Part shown: piece by piece, positions 1-10,102 of the stretch
How positions within the stretch are numbered: position 1 is the stretch's first letter
Layout of the letters: every line of letters begins with the position of its first letter
NCBI RefSeq assembly: GCF_002795805.1
Contig: NZ_CP018799.1
Location: 1,233,001-1,297,000 of the forward strand
Reading direction: 5' to 3'
Source of the DNA: Mariprofundus aestuarium
GTDB taxonomy: Bacteria > Pseudomonadota > Zetaproteobacteria > Mariprofundales > Mariprofundaceae
DNA length: 64,000 nt
The notes under the pieces: generated by a model
Seen by the model: only the letters and a program-made list of their open reading frames with translations
Told to the model about the DNA's origin: nothing
Database searches by the model: none
Made by a program: the position numbers and the translations under genes

Positions 1-1
1 G

Positions 2-805
2 GAGCTTCAGGCCTTCGTGCGTCGCTTCTCTGCCAATGCATCCAAAGCCACCCAGGCACAATCGCGCGCCAAAAAACTTGATAAAATCAAGCTTGATGAA
101 GTAAAGCCATCAAGCCGTGTGAGCCCATTCATGCGCTTTACGCAGGATAAAAAGCTCTTCCGCATCGCGCTTAATCTTAAAAAGCTGAGTAAGGGTTTTG
201 ATGAAAGCCTGTTGTTTGAAAACTTCGATTTGACCGTGCCTGTGGGTGAACGTGTTGCCGTCATTGGCCCCAACGGAATTGGTAAAACCACACTGCTGCG
301 GTGTCTGGCAGGTGATCTTGAGCCAACCTCCGGCGAGATCAAATGGTCGGAGAATGTGAAGATCGGTTATTATGCACAGGATCATTCAGCAGATTTCGCT
401 GAGGATATAAGTGTTTTTGACTGGATGGCGCAGTGGAAAATCAAGGAGCACGGAGAGCAGGAGGTTCGCGGTAATTTAGGACGCATGCTCTTCTCCCAGA
501 ACGAGATCAAGAAGTCTGTCAAAGCGCTCTCCGGTGGTGAGAAGGGGCGCATGCTCTTTGGTAAGTTCATGTTCCTCAATCCCAATGTGATGCTGCTTGA
601 TGAGCCTACCAACCATATGGATATGGAGTTCATTGAGTCGCTGAATACGGCTCTGGAAAACTATCCGGGCACCCTGATCTTTGTCAGCCATGATCGCGAA
701 CTGATCTCCTCAGTAGCCACACGCATTATTGAGCTTACGCCGGAAGGTATCGTGGATTACCACGGCACGTATGAAGAGTACCTGAAGTCTCAGGGCGTCG
801 CTTAA
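2..805 (+). CDS. ybiT: ABC-F family ATPase, YbiT type (C-terminal part, 5' end outside window)
   Basis: The reading frame is already open at base 2, so this is the last 267 codons of a longer gene; the GTG at 17 is an internal valine. ABC-F proteins are soluble ribosome-associated ATPases with two nucleotide-binding domains and no membrane part. Here we see the inter-domain linker ([20 protein letters not shown]) and the whole second ATPase domain: Walker [10 protein letters not shown], signature LSGGEKGR, Walker B with [13 protein letters not shown], and the switch histidine in FVSHDRE. Linker and domain wording match the YbiT subgroup best rather than EttA or Uup (recalled family knowledge). 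It ends 66 bases before an unrelated ankyrin gene. Confidence 0.9.
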   Translation, partial: ELQAFVRRFSANASKATQAQSRAKKLDKIKLDEVKPSSRVSPFMRFTQDKKLFRIALNLKKLSKGFDESLLFENFDLTVPVGERVAVIGPNGIGKTTLLRCLAGDLEPTSGEIKWSENVKIGYYAQDHSADFAEDISVFDWMAQWKIKEHGEQEVRGNLGRMLFSQNEIKKSVKALSGGEKGRMLFGKFMFLNPNVMLLDEPTNHMDMEFIESLNTALENYPGTLIFVSHDRELISSVATRIIELTPEGIVDYHGTYEEYLKSQGVA

Positions 806-871
806 CCTGGCAGTGATACCTCAGGCTCTTCAAACCTTGATTCCGATGCCAGATGGCTCAATAATTCAAGG

Positions 872-1300
872 ATGGATAGTAATAAACCGCTTACGGATGA
901 AGAGATGGCACATGAAAAAGCGTGGTTTAATGCCGCTGCTCGTGGTGATGAAAAAGCTTTAAGAGAGCTGTTGAAGCTTGGGTTTGATGTCAACGCAACC
1001 GATGCAACAAAATCCACTGCTTTGCATTATGCGGCAAAACATGCCCATCTCACTGTGATGCATTTTCTCATTGAGAATGGTGCGGATTTGAATGCAGCCA
1101 ATGAAAAGCTCTCAACCCCGCTGCACCTGACTGAAAAAAATATTGATGCCATCCGTATTCTACTAGAAGCAGGAGCCGATCCCAATCTGAAGGATTCTGA
1201 CTGGGATTATCCTTATTATTTTGCTTTTTACGGCTCGATGACACGCGAGCTTACCGAGCTGTACATTAAACATGGCGCCCATCTGATGTTATATAAGTAA
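872..1300 (+). CDS. small ankyrin-repeat protein
   Basis: A 142-residue protein with no signal peptide. Residues from about 45 to 125 contain two clear ankyrin repeats (STALHYAAKHAHL...FLIENGADLNA and STPLHLTEKN...LLEAGADPNLK) and a partial third. Ankyrin repeats are protein-binding scaffolds; the partner cannot be read from the sequence. The ATG is preceded closely by AAGG, a weak ribosome site. It stands alone between ybiT and a shared bidirectional terminator. Confidence 0.85.
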   Translation: MDSNKPLTDEEMAHEKAWFNAAARGDEKALRELLKLGFDVNATDATKSTALHYAAKHAHLTVMHFLIENGADLNAANEKLSTPLHLTEKNIDAIRILLEAGADPNLKDSDWDYPYYFAFYGSMTRELTELYIKHGAHLMLYK

Positions 1301-1332
1301 GTAAGGGTAAGCCCGTATTTATTTAACGCCTG

Positions 1333-1374
1333 AAACAATAAAGGGCGAGGTATTTACCTCGCCCTTTATTGTTT
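1333..1374. terminator. bidirectional intrinsic terminator
   Basis: A perfect 20-bp inverted repeat (arm AACAATAAAGGGCGAGGTA plus one further A/T pair) around a two-base centre. A T-rich run lies on each side, between the convergent ankyrin and secB genes. It can serve both transcripts. Confidence 0.9.
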
Positions 1375-1387
1375 TCTCTCTGAGTCT

Positions 1388-1870
1388 TTAGTTGATTACT
1401 GGCTGTTCTTCGGCCTGCTGTTGCTGGCTATTTTGAAACGCTGCCGCAAAATTTACAGGCTCAAGCAGGAGCGGCATGAAACCGCCATCTACCGTCAACT
1501 GGCTGATTAACTGGCGGGTATATGGGAAGATGATAGTAGGGCAATCAACACCAATAAGTGTAGCCATATGCTCTTCAGGAATATTCTTCAAATAAAATAG
1601 TCCAGCATGTTCCACTTCAACCTCAAAAAGCACCTTATCGCTTTCACTATCGCGTGCTACAGATGAGATTTTTATGGATACTTCCCAATGATCAGCATTG
1701 ACCTGCCTGTTTAGAGTACTCAGGTTCATCTCGATCTTTGGCTGATCGGTAGGTGCGGCAAACACTCCCGGCGCATTTGGATTCTCAAATGAGATATCCT
1801 TCACGTATATTTTTTGTACGCTGAATGCTGGCATGTTTTTTTCAGTGGCTGAATTTTCAAGGTCTGACAT
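1388..1870 (-). CDS. secB: SecB protein-export chaperone
   Basis: At 160 residues the length and sequence fit SecB, the cytosolic tetrameric chaperone that keeps pre-proteins unfolded and hands them to SecA. Family hallmarks visible are the N-terminal strand PAFSVQKIYVKDISFENPNAP, the ...HWEVSIKISS... strand, and the block CPTIIFPYTRQLISQLTVDGGFMPLLLEPVNF, followed by a Gln-rich tail. AGGAG lies 7 bases before the ATG. It follows metH by 53 bases on the same strand and may share its transcript; the strong terminator at 1333-1374 closes it. Confidence 0.97.
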   Translation of the reverse strand: MSDLENSATEKNMPAFSVQKIYVKDISFENPNAPGVFAAPTDQPKIEMNLSTLNRQVNADHWEVSIKISSVARDSESDKVLFEVEVEHAGLFYLKNIPEEHMATLIGVDCPTIIFPYTRQLISQLTVDGGFMPLLLEPVNFAAAFQNSQQQQAEEQPVIN

Positions 1871-1923
1871 AAAAGCTCCTCATCTTTCTATTTTAATGTT
1901 GTTCTGTTTATCTGTGACGCTGA

Positions 1924-4900
1924 TTAGTACCCTAAATTTGGTGCCAGCCACTTTTCGGCTTCTTCCAAATTCAAACCTTTACGCCTGGCGTAATCCTCTA
2001 CCTGGTCTTTATTGATTTTGCCTACGGTAAAGTAGTGCGCTTCGGGGTTGGCAAAGTAGAGGCCTGAGACTGCAGCTGTTGGCAGCATGGCATAGGACTC
2101 TGTCAGCCTCATGCCGATGTTGTTTTCAACATCGAGAAGCTGCCACAGTGTGCCTTTCTCGGTATGTTCCGGGCATGCAGGGTAACCGGCAGCAGGGCGG
2201 ATGCCCTGATACTTCTCGCGAATAATCTCTTCGGTGCTGAGCGATTCATCGCTGGCATAGGCCCAGTATTTGGTCCGTACATCTTTATGCAGCATCTCAG
2301 CCAGTGCCTCAGCCAGTCGATCGGCCAGCACCTTGATCATAATGGCGGCGTAATCGTCATGTTTGGCTTCGTAAGCCTTGGCCTGCTCTTCAGCGCCGAA
2401 GATGCCTACGGCAAAGCCGCCGATATGGTCGTTCTCTGTGGCTACGAAGTCAGAGAGGCATAGGTTTGAGCGCGAATCCTTCTTGTCCAGTTGCTGGCGC
2501 ACGAAGTGGAAGCGGGTGACCTCTTTGGACCGAGACTCATCGCTGTAGACTATAACGCTGTCGTCATCGGTGGATGTGGCAGGGAAGAGTCCAAAGACAG
2601 CCTTGGCTGTGAACCAGTTTTCAGCAATGATTTTATCAAGCCACACCTGTGCCTCATCAAAGAGCTTCTTGGCTTCTTTGCCTTTGTGCGGGTCATTGAG
2701 AATACGCGGGTAGGCACCGTTAAGCTCCCAGGCTGAGAAGAACGGTGTCCAGTCGATATAGTTGCGAATATCGGCAATGGAGATGTTCTCCAGAACCTGT
2801 ACACCAATCCTGACCGGAGCTGCTGCGATGGTCTCTGCGTTCAGTACTGTTGGATTGGCGCGGGCATCGGCAAGCTTGAGCCAGTCGGTCTGGCTCTGGC
2901 GGCCCAGGTAGCGCTCACGAACCGCCTCGTACTCTTCGCGGGTTTTACGCACAAACTCAGCGCGATAGGCATCAGAAATCAGGTTCTGAGCCACACCTAC
3001 GGCGCGTGAGGCGTCTTTCACCCAGATCACCGGCTCATCATACTCCGGCATGATCTTTACGGCTGTATGAGCCTTGGAAGTGGTTGCGCCTCCGAGCATT
3101 ACAGGCTTGGTGAAACCAAGGCGCTTCATCTCCTTGGCAAGATGCACCATCTCATCAAGTGACGGGGTGATCAGGCCGGAAAGCCCGATGATATCCACAT
3201 CATGTTTCTTAGCCTCTTCAAGGATTTTGGCGGCAGGCACCATCACTCCAAGGTCGATCACCTCGAAGTTATTGCACTGCAGTACCACACCAACAATATT
3301 TTTGCCGATATCATGAACATCGCCTTTTACGGTTGCCATCAGCACCTTGCCGTTAGAGGAGGAGACGCCATCCGCTTTTTCCGCTTCGATATAGGGCATC
3401 AGCCAGGCCACGGCCTTTTTCATCACACGGGCTGATTTGACCACCTGCGGCAGGAACATCTTGCCTTCGCCAAACAGGTCTCCAACGACGTTCATGCCAT
3501 CCATCAGCGGTCCTTCAATCACCTCGATGGGGCGATCAAACAGCAGGCGAGCCTCTTCGGTATCTTCATCGACATGGGCATCAATACCCTTAACCAGCGC
3601 ATGCTCAAGGCGCTTGGCGACAGGTAGCTTGCGCCACTCTTCATCGGCTTTTTTTGCAATCGTGCCATCACCACGATAGTTGTCGGCAATCGAGAGCAGG
3701 TGGTCGGTGGCATCCGGGTTGCGGTTGAGTACCACATCCTCCACAGCATCACGCAGCTCCTTCGGTAGCTCTTCATATACTTCAAGCATGCCGGCATTCA
3801 CGATGCCCATATCCATGCCCTGTTTGATAGCGTGGTAGAGGAATACCGAATGGATCGCTTCACGAACCGGGTTATTTCCACGGAAGGAGAAGGAGACGTT
3901 GGATACACCGCCGGAGATCATCGCATGTGGCAGGTTCTTCTTGATCCAGCCTGTCGCTTCAATGAAATCAACCGCGTAGTTGTTGTGCTCTTCAATACCG
4001 GTGGCAATGGCAAAGATGTTCGGATCGAAGATAATATCTTCAGGCGGGAATCCACATTCGTCCACCAGGATACGGTAGGAGTTTTCGCAGATCTCAATCT
4101 TGCGCTCGAATGTGTCGGCCTGGCCATCTTCATCAAAGGCCATCACCACAACGGCTGCACCATATTTGGCTAGCAGTTTGGCATGGTGGACGAACGCTTC
4201 TTTACCCTCTTTCATCGAGATGGAATTGACGATGCCCTTGCCCTGAACGCACTTCAGGCCCGCTTCGATAATCTCCCATTTGGAGGAATCAATCATCACC
4301 GGAACGCGTGAGATATCCGGTTCGGAGGCGATCAGGTTAAGGAAGGTGACCATCGCCTGTTTGCCGTCCAGCATTGCCTCATCCATGTTGATATCGATGA
4401 TCTGGGCGCCGTTTTCCACTTGGTCGCGGCAGACATCCAGTGCTTTGTTATAATCGCCTTCAAGAATCAGACGCTTGAACATGGCTGAGCCTGTGACATT
4501 GGCGCGTTCACCGACATTCACAAAGAGCGAATTCTTATCGATATGCAGTGGCTCAAGGCCGGAGAGTCGGCAGAAGATTTCACGCTGTGGGGCAGGGCGT
4601 GGTGCAATACCTGCCACAGCATTGGCCATAGCGCGGATATGCTCAGGGCCGGTGCCGCAACAGCCACCGATAACGTTGAGGAATCCCGATTCAGCCCACT
4701 CTTTGATTTCGGCCGCCATCTCTTCCGGCGTTTCATCATAACCGCCCATGGCATTGGGAAGTCCGGCATTGGGGTGGGCGTTGATGCCGCAAGAAACTGT
4801 GTTGGAAAGTTCTTCAACGTATTGACGTAACTCACCGGCACCTAAGGCACAATTAAGTCCGATGGAGATAGGTTTGGCGTGCGCCAGTGAGTTGTAGAAT

Positions 4901-5580
4901 GCGGTGGCAGTTTGGCCGGAAAGGGTGCGACCGGAGGCGTCGGTAATGGTGCCGGAGATCATGATCGGCAACTCAATATTTGCGTCCTCGAAATACTTCT
5001 TCACGGCAAATACAGCAGCTTTGGCGTTGAGCGTGTCGAACACTGTTTCGATCAGCAGGATGTCAGCGCCGCCATCGATCAGGCCTCGCGTTGCATCGGT
5101 ATAGGTCTCAACCAGTTCGTCAAAGGTGACGTTGCGGTAGCCCGGATCGTTTACATCAGGAGAGATTGAGCAGGTGCGGGAAGTGGGGCCTAAGACACCT
5201 GCGACAAAACGGGGTTTGTCTTCAGTGGCAATAGCATCACAAGCTTCGCGCGCAACCTTAGCGCCGGCAACATTCAGCTCATAAACCAGTGACTCCATGC
5301 CATAATCGGCCATCGATGCGGAGTTAGCATTGAATGTGTTGGTTTCCAGGATGTCAGAGCCTGCTTCCAGATACTTGGTGTGAATTTCCCTGATGATATG
5401 CGGCTGGGTGAGTGAGAGCAGGTCGTTATTGCCTTTAAGTTCGCTTGGCCAGTCGGCAAAACGCTCGCCGCGATAGTCGGCTTCCTGTAGTCCGTAGGAC
5501 TGGATCATGGTGCCCATGGCACCGTCCAGAATCAGAATCTGTTTTTCCATCTGCTTTTTTAAAAGGAGGGCTCTATTCAT
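1924..5580 (-). CDS. metH: cobalamin-dependent methionine synthase MetH
   Basis: A full-length 1218-residue MetH, which transfers the methyl group of methyltetrahydrofolate via methylcobalamin to homocysteine. Domains in order: homocysteine-binding barrel (residues about 1-330; zinc cysteines in GLNCALG and GGCCGTGP), pterin-binding barrel (about 350-620; [23 protein letters not shown]), the B12 cap and B12-binding domain (about 640-880; the lower-axial histidine in GDVHDIGKN), and the C-terminal AdoMet-binding activation domain with [12 protein letters not shown]. Nothing is missing. Only 104 bases separate it from divergent cysC, too little for a cobalamin riboswitch plus promoters. A downstream ATG ([13 protein letters not shown]) is a possible alternative start. 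Confidence 0.98.
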   Translation of the reverse strand: MNRALLLKKQMEKQILILDGAMGTMIQSYGLQEADYRGERFADWPSELKGNNDLLSLTQPHIIREIHTKYLEAGSDILETNTFNANSASMADYGMESLVYELNVAGAKVAREACDAIATEDKPRFVAGVLGPTSRTCSISPDVNDPGYRNVTFDELVETYTDATRGLIDGGADILLIETVFDTLNAKAAVFAVKKYFEDANIELPIMISGTITDASGRTLSGQTATAFYNSLAHAKPISIGLNCALGAGELRQYVEELSNTVSCGINAHPNAGLPNAMGGYDETPEEMAAEIKEWAESGFLNVIGGCCGTGPEHIRAMANAVAGIAPRPAPQREIFCRLSGLEPLHIDKNSLFVNVGERANVTGSAMFKRLILEGDYNKALDVCRDQVENGAQIIDINMDEAMLDGKQAMVTFLNLIASEPDISRVPVMIDSSKWEIIEAGLKCVQGKGIVNSISMKEGKEAFVHHAKLLAKYGAAVVVMAFDEDGQADTFERKIEICENSYRILVDECGFPPEDIIFDPNIFAIATGIEEHNNYAVDFIEATGWIKKNLPHAMISGGVSNVSFSFRGNNPVREAIHSVFLYHAIKQGMDMGIVNAGMLEVYEELPKELRDAVEDVVLNRNPDATDHLLSIADNYRGDGTIAKKADEEWRKLPVAKRLEHALVKGIDAHVDEDTEEARLLFDRPIEVIEGPLMDGMNVVGDLFGEGKMFLPQVVKSARVMKKAVAWLMPYIEAEKADGVSSSNGKVLMATVKGDVHDIGKNIVGVVLQCNNFEVIDLGVMVPAAKILEEAKKHDVDIIGLSGLITPSLDEMVHLAKEMKRLGFTKPVMLGGATTSKAHTAVKIMPEYDEPVIWVKDASRAVGVAQNLISDAYRAEFVRKTREEYEAVRERYLGRQSQTDWLKLADARANPTVLNAETIAAAPVRIGVQVLENISIADIRNYIDWTPFFSAWELNGAYPRILNDPHKGKEAKKLFDEAQVWLDKIIAENWFTAKAVFGLFPATSTDDDSVIVYSDESRSKEVTRFHFVRQQLDKKDSRSNLCLSDFVATENDHIGGFAVGIFGAEEQAKAYEAKHDDYAAIMIKVLADRLAEALAEMLHKDVRTKYWAYASDESLSTEEIIREKYQGIRPAAGYPACPEHTEKGTLWQLLDVENNIGMRLTESYAMLPTAAVSGLYFANPEAHYFTVGKINKDQVEDYARRKGLNLEEAEKWLAPNLGY

Positions 5581-5684
5581 GGGGGCGCACGCTATCAGTA
5601 AGAAGAGTTTGGATAAATGTTGAAAAACAGATGTTTTGTGTTTTCGTTGTTTCGATTTTCAAATCCGTTGGTAGGTTTGTGCCC

Positions 5685-6314
5685 ATGAGCTCTCAACCAA
5701 CATCCAAAAGCAGTAACGTCGTCTGGCATCAGGCGGAAATCACCCGGCAAAAACGTGAGCAGGCCAATGGTCATCGCAGCGCCGTGTTATGGTTTACCGG
5801 TCTTTCCGGAGCCGGGAAATCAACACTGGCCCATGCAGTAGAAGAGCGGTTGCATGAGATGGGTGCGAAAACCTTTGTCATTGATGGTGACAATGTCCGC
5901 CACGGCCTCTGTGGCGACCTCAGCTTCTCCGATGTTGATCGGGTAGAAAACATCCGTCGTGTTGGTGAGGTTGCCAAGCTGTTCGTTGAGTCGGGTACAC
6001 TTACCCTGACTGCATTCATCTCTCCATTCCGCTCCGATCGTGAAAAAGTGCGAGCTCTGCTTGCTGAGGGTGACTTTATTGAGGTCTACTGCCGAACATC
6101 GCTGGAGGTTTGTGAGTCGCGCGATGTAAAGGGACTCTATGCCAAAGCTAGGGCAGGGGAGATTCCTGCATTTACCGGCATCTCATCGCCTTATGAGGAG
6201 CCGGAGCATCCTGAAATCATTGCTGATACCGGAAGCCTTGACTTGGAAGTCTGTGTCGATCAGGTGGTCGCCGAACTGGTGAGTAGAAAAATCATCTCAA
6301 TGAGCACGAAGTAA
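5685..6314 (+). CDS. cysC: adenylylsulfate (APS) kinase CysC
   Basis: A 209-residue APS kinase, which phosphorylates adenosine 5'-phosphosulfate to PAPS. Visible are the P-loop GLSGAGKST, the DGDNVRHGL segment that binds [11 protein letters not shown], and the C-terminal lid region with [18 protein letters not shown]. The frame is open further upstream, but the family's N-terminus begins at the ATG at 5685. It is not next to cysD/cysN or reductive sulfate genes. Instead it is two bases upstream of a nucleotide-sugar epimerase and at the head of a polysaccharide locus with four sulfotransferases, so its likely job is to supply PAPS for polysaccharide sulfation (inference). Confidence 0.95.
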   Translation: MSSQPTSKSSNVVWHQAEITRQKREQANGHRSAVLWFTGLSGAGKSTLAHAVEERLHEMGAKTFVIDGDNVRHGLCGDLSFSDVDRVENIRRVGEVAKLFVESGTLTLTAFISPFRSDREKVRALLAEGDFIEVYCRTSLEVCESRDVKGLYAKARAGEIPAFTGISSPYEEPEHPEIIADTGSLDLEVCVDQVVAELVSRKIISMSTK

Positions 6315-6316
6315 AC

Positions 6317-7324
6317 GTGGCCAAAATTCTTGTTACAGGTGCTGCCGGGTTCATCGGGTCGCATTTAGCTATTCGCCTGCTTGAGAGAGGCGACAAGGTG
6401 GTCGGACTGGATAACCTCAATGACTATTATGAGGTCAGTCTGAAAGATGCACGGCTGGCGCGTTTTTCTAATCACGTAAATTTCCGTTTAGTGAAGATGG
6501 ATATCTCCGATCGTGAAGGCATGGAAGCTCTGTTTGCGGAAGAGAAGTTCGACAAGGTGGTGAACCTTGCTGCGCAGGCTGGTGTTCGTTATTCGCTTGA
6601 GAATCCACATGCCTATATCGACAGTAATATCGTCGGCTTCACCAATGTTCTCGAAGGCTGCCGCCACAACCAGATAAAACATCTGGTTTATGCGTCATCA
6701 TCATCAGTCTATGGCGCCAACGAAACGATGCCGTTCTCGGTGCATGACAATGTCGATCATCCACTCTCCCTATATGCCGCCAGCAAAAAAGCGAACGAGC
6801 TGATGGCACACACCTATTCACACCTCTACAGGATTCCTACCACCGGGCTGCGTTTCTTTACTGTCTATGGCCCATGGGGCAGGCCTGATATGGCCCCGAT
6901 CCTGTTCACCAGGGCGATACTGGAAGGCAAACCGATCAATGTGTTCAACCATGGGAAGATGAAGAGGGATTTCACATATATTGATGATATTGTTGAAGGT
7001 GTTGTACGTACTCTGGACCATGTTGCTGAAGCCAACCCCGATTGGGACGGAATGAAGCCAGATTCGGCAACGAGCAGGGCTCCATGGCGTGTTTATAATA
7101 TAGGTAACTCTACACCTGTTGCATTGATGGATTTTATCGGGGCCATTGAAAATGCGCTTGGCATAGAAGCAAAGAAAAATTTCCTGCCCATGCAGCCAGG
7201 TGACGTTCCCGCGACAGCTGCAAATGTTGATGCATTGATGCACGATGTGGGTTTCAAGCCCGACACCTCTATTGAGCAAGGGGTAAAAAACTTTGTTGAT
7301 TGGTATCTGGAGTATTATAACTAA
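6317..7324 (+). CDS. NAD-dependent epimerase, probably UDP-glucuronate 4-epimerase
   Basis: A 335-residue extended short-chain dehydrogenase/reductase. The N-terminal Rossmann motif is [11 protein letters not shown], the catalytic set is S-S-S-VYG...YAASK (YxxxK), and [12 protein letters not shown] marks the branch that interconverts UDP-glucuronate and UDP-galacturonate. The specific block [13 protein letters not shown] is typical of that subgroup (family knowledge). Translation starts at GTG two bases after cysC, so the two form an operon. With ugd it would make UDP-glucuronate and UDP-galacturonate for an acidic polysaccharide. Other epimerase specificities cannot be excluded. Confidence 0.85.
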   Translation: MAKILVTGAAGFIGSHLAIRLLERGDKVVGLDNLNDYYEVSLKDARLARFSNHVNFRLVKMDISDREGMEALFAEEKFDKVVNLAAQAGVRYSLENPHAYIDSNIVGFTNVLEGCRHNQIKHLVYASSSSVYGANETMPFSVHDNVDHPLSLYAASKKANELMAHTYSHLYRIPTTGLRFFTVYGPWGRPDMAPILFTRAILEGKPINVFNHGKMKRDFTYIDDIVEGVVRTLDHVAEANPDWDGMKPDSATSRAPWRVYNIGNSTPVALMDFIGAIENALGIEAKKNFLPMQPGDVPATAANVDALMHDVGFKPDTSIEQGVKNFVDWYLEYYN

Positions 7325-7480
7325 CAACGCGGGCGTTAAGGCGACCCCCTATCGAGACCTCAGAGCACCTTTATCACTCGAATGATTCACAGCGTCTTGC
7401 TATTTAAATTTTATTAGAATATCAATAGTTTGTTGCACTGATGTAATCTATTATATCAATGATGCCCGAGGAGGAGATCA

Positions 7481-7993
7481 GTGGCAAAACAGTGGTTTGC
7501 CGTGCGCACCAAGCCAAAGAAAGAGATCGTCGCCAAGGATCAGCTGGAAAATCAGGGGTTCAAGGTATACCTGCCTCTGGTGAATACGCGCATCACCCAT
7601 GCCCGTAAGGTGAGTTGGCAGCCGCGCCCGTTTTTCGCCGGTTACCTCTTCGTGCATCTGAGCAGGGATGAGCAGCGCTGGACCGCGATTCGCAGCACTG
7701 TTGGTGTGCTGGCTCCGGTCTCATTCGGTAGTTTCTATCCGCCATTGCCTGACAAGGCGATTGAGATGCTTCAATCGAGCCATGATGAGGGTGGATATAT
7801 CACAGTTGGAAAAAGTAATGAGTCCCCGTTTACATCTGGCGAAAAGGTGCGCCTGCAAGATAGTTCGTTAAAAGGGCTGGAAGGCGTGTTTATAGAGATG
7901 CGGGGCGAGGATAGGGCGCTGGTGCTGTTAGACTGGATGCAAAAGAAAATGCGTTTGGAAACCAGCCTCGATAATCTTTCCTCGGCTAGTTGA
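7481..7993 (+). CDS. rfaH: RfaH/NusG-family transcription antiterminator
   Basis: A 170-residue NusG paralog. The N-terminal NGN domain (QWFAVRTKPKKEIVAKDQLENQGFKVYLPLV) has the RfaH-type start rather than that of general NusG. A short KOW-like C-terminal part follows (SGEKVRLQDSSLKGLEGVFIEMRGEDRALVLLDW). RfaH proteins load onto RNA polymerase paused at an ops element and suppress early termination in long surface-polysaccharide operons. The start is GTG, with GAGGAGG just upstream. A near-perfect ops element occurs about 340 bases downstream, ahead of ugd and the export genes, which makes this a dedicated local regulator. Confidence 0.9.
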   Translation: MAKQWFAVRTKPKKEIVAKDQLENQGFKVYLPLVNTRITHARKVSWQPRPFFAGYLFVHLSRDEQRWTAIRSTVGVLAPVSFGSFYPPLPDKAIEMLQSSHDEGGYITVGKSNESPFTSGEKVRLQDSSLKGLEGVFIEMRGEDRALVLLDWMQKKMRLETSLDNLSSAS

Positions 7994-8011
7994 ATTATTT
8001 TAGGGATTACC

Positions 8012-8039
8012 TTGCAAGTCCAATTATATGGTCTATAAC
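8012..8039 (+). promoter_or_regulatory. candidate sigma-70 promoter of the polysaccharide operon
   Basis: TTGCAA, 16-base spacer, TATAAC, located just after the rfaH-like gene. It would start a transcript near 8046 with a leader of about 355 bases before ugd. Confidence 0.5.
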
Positions 8040-8153
8040 CTGTACAACTAAATTTTGGGGAGCTTATCTTGTAGATTTCCACGGGGGGAAGGATAGGTTT
8101 CGTTGCCATCAGGCAAGAATCATTTGAACGGTTTCTCTCTGTTTGTTTTGATT

Positions 8154-8189
8154 GACTGCAATGCATTAAGTGCGTTGCAGTCTTTGTTT
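8154..8189 (+). terminator. leader hairpin 1 with T-rich tail
   Basis: GACTGCAATGC, 7-base loop, GCGTTGCAGTC (ten Watson-Crick pairs and one G.U or mismatch position), followed by TTTGTTT. It looks like an attenuator or terminator within the untranslated leader of the ugd operon. Confidence 0.45.
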
Positions 8190-8267
8190 ATGGGGCTGGC
8201 TGGTGCTTTCCCTGTCGGCACTGTTGATGACGGATGTTTTTTGAGTCGTGTCACCTTCATGACATGC

Positions 8268-8294
8268 GCGCTCGATACATTCGAACGCTTTTTT
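8268..8294 (+). terminator. leader hairpin 2 with six T tail
   Basis: GCGCTCGA, loop TACAT, TCGAACGC (one mismatch) followed directly by six T residues. This is a terminator-like structure about 40 bases upstream of the ops element. Confidence 0.5.
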
Positions 8295-8330
8295 ATTCAA
8301 ACCCAATTCAGCTGCGAATGCACCTGAATT

Positions 8331-8344
8331 GCGGTAGCGTGCTT
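8331..8344 (+). promoter_or_regulatory. ops element (RfaH recruitment site)
   Basis: GCGGTAGCGTGCTT matches the Escherichia ops core GGCGGTAGCGTG except for the first G (here T at 8330). It sits 58 bases before the ugd start. An 8-bp inverted repeat (CAATTCAG at 8304-8311 and CTGAATTG at 8324-8331) lies immediately before it. In known systems ops pauses RNA polymerase and recruits RfaH. Confidence 0.8.
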
Positions 8345-8401
8345 GCTTGTAAACCACTATCGCTGAAGTTGCTATGAACCGAGGATGTGTGAATTAAAAC
8401 G

Positions 8402-9568
8402 ATGAAGATTGCTATTGCGGGAACTGGATATGTAGGCCTCTCCAACGCCATGCTGCTCGCTCAGCATAATGAAGTGGTGGCGCTTGATATCGACAGCCAG
8501 AAGGTTGAGCTGCTTAATCGCAAACATTCGCCAATTGAGGATGCCGAGATTGAAGAGTACCTTCAGAGCAGGGATCTGAACTTCCGTGCTACGCTGAACA
8601 AACAGGAAGCCTACGCTGATGCCGATTACGTCATCATTGCAACTCCCACCGATTACGATCCCGAGACCAACTGCTTTAACACCAACTCCGTGGAGTCGGT
8701 AATCCGGGATGTCCTGAGTTTTAATCGCGATGCAGTGATGATTATCAAATCCACGGTTCCAGTAGGTTATACCGCCAAGAGCCGAGCCAAGTTCAATTGC
8801 GACAACCTTATTTTTTCGCCCGAATTCCTGCGTGAAGGCAGGGCGCTTCACGACAACCTCTATCCCTCACGCATTGTTGTAGGTGAGCGCTCCGAGCGTG
8901 CAGAAATATTTGCCAGACTCCTGGAGCAGGGGGCAATCAAGCAGGACGTTGATACGCTGTTCACAGACTCTACTGAGGCCGAGGCGATCAAGCTTTTCGC
9001 CAATACCTATCTGGCGATGCGGGTTGCCTATTTCAATGAATTGGACAGTTATGCAGCTACGCACGGCATGGACTCCAGGCAGATCATTCAGGGAGTCTGC
9101 CTCGATCCCCGCATTGGTGACTTTTACAACAACCCTTCATTTGGTTACGGCGGTTATTGCCTGCCCAAGGATACCAAGCAGCTGCTGGCCAACTACCAGG
9201 ATGTGCCGCAGAACCTGATTAACGCCATCGTTGAGGCAAACACCACGCGAAAGGATTTTATCGCAGACAGCATCCTTAGGCGCAAACCCAAGGTTGTAGG
9301 AATACACCGCCTGATTATGAAGAGTGGGTCTGATAACTTCCGTGCTTCCAGCATTCAGGGCATCATGAAACGGATCAAGGCCAAGGGTGTCGAGGTCATC
9401 ATTTATGAACCCAGTCTGGGTGAGAAAAGCTTTTTTAACTCTCGCGTGATTAGTGGGTTGGAGGAGTTCAAACAGCGCTCCGATCTGATAGTGGCCAACC
9501 GCATGTCCGATGATCTGATGGATGTGGAGAGCAAGGTCTACACACGCGACCTGTTTGGAAGTGATTAG
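8402..9568 (+). CDS. ugd: UDP-glucose 6-dehydrogenase
   Basis: A 388-residue enzyme, the same length as the enterobacterial Ugd. It oxidises UDP-glucose to UDP-glucuronate using two NAD+. Visible are the N-terminal nucleotide-binding motif [35 protein letters not shown], and the catalytic cysteine in [13 protein letters not shown]. It is the first gene after the ops-containing leader, with no strong Shine-Dalgarno sequence. Its product feeds the epimerase encoded at 6317. It is well conserved and appears intact. Confidence 0.96.
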   Translation: MKIAIAGTGYVGLSNAMLLAQHNEVVALDIDSQKVELLNRKHSPIEDAEIEEYLQSRDLNFRATLNKQEAYADADYVIIATPTDYDPETNCFNTNSVESVIRDVLSFNRDAVMIIKSTVPVGYTAKSRAKFNCDNLIFSPEFLREGRALHDNLYPSRIVVGERSERAEIFARLLEQGAIKQDVDTLFTDSTEAEAIKLFANTYLAMRVAYFNELDSYAATHGMDSRQIIQGVCLDPRIGDFYNNPSFGYGGYCLPKDTKQLLANYQDVPQNLINAIVEANTTRKDFIADSILRRKPKVVGIHRLIMKSGSDNFRASSIQGIMKRIKAKGVEVIIYEPSLGEKSFFNSRVISGLEEFKQRSDLIVANRMSDDLMDVESKVYTRDLFGSD

Positions 9569-10000
9569 GTTTGCTCTGAGTTATTAAGTTGAAGGCTTTA
9601 GAGTTCCTTCACTCGATTTTGCTGAATGTGCGTGGCAAAGTTGCAAAATTGGAAAGCAAAATGATGTGGGTGGCTTGATTCTTATTAAAAAAGGACTCAG
9701 GGCATAGATTTGATAATAAGCAATTATCGAAACTTAGAAAGACCTTTAATATCAGCCAGTTGGCTATGCCATATTGGAACGTTTTACATCTTAAGAGTGC
9801 CATTTGGATAAAAACAGCTTTCAGAAAATGAAAGGAAAACGGCTGATTGAGTTCCATTTTTATAGATCTTCTGGCTTGTGACCCACCAAGCAGTCGTGGT
9901 CGGGTTTGGGGTGTGAGAGAGTGTCCGATCTGGTGCCTGTACATTACAGCAGACAGGAATGTGGGCATTTTAACGCCACAGTTAATCACTATGTAAGTAA
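9569..10000. other. intergenic spacer without recognisable gene
   Basis: AT-rich and lacking a credible coding frame on either strand. The long minus-strand open frame here has no ribosome site and no recognisable motif. No terminator is evident after ugd, so read-through into the export genes is possible. Confidence 0.5.
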
Positions 10001-10029
10001 CTGACAGCTGTTTTATTTGTTGCTACAAC
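10001..10029 (+). promoter_or_regulatory. candidate promoter for export genes
   Basis: CTGACA, 17-base spacer, TACAAC. The predicted start is near 10036, about 67 bases before the Wza-like gene. The -10 hexamer is only moderately close to consensus. Confidence 0.35.
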
Positions 10030-10102
10030 CTATTACCATTCCAAAAATTGTTTTGCGCCTCATGGTTGGCGCGAGTTTACGCTTAAGTATTACGGAGAAA
10101 AT

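Noticed and set aside
5581-5684. Possible cobalamin or SAM riboswitch before metH
   Set aside because: The divergent spacer to cysC is only 104 bases and has no B12-box-like conserved segment or stem array.
7433-7454. Promoter TTGCAC / TATTAT before the rfaH-like gene
   Set aside because: The spacer is only 10 bases; a weaker TTGCTA-17-TATCAA at 7397-7425 is possible but too poor to list.
8103-8327. 74-residue plus-strand frame in the leader of ugd
   Set aside because: It covers both leader hairpins and has no start signals; the RNA structure and ops explain the region better.
9609-9989. 126-residue minus-strand frame in the ugd-export spacer
   Set aside because: No ribosome site, no motif and unlikely composition; treated as chance.
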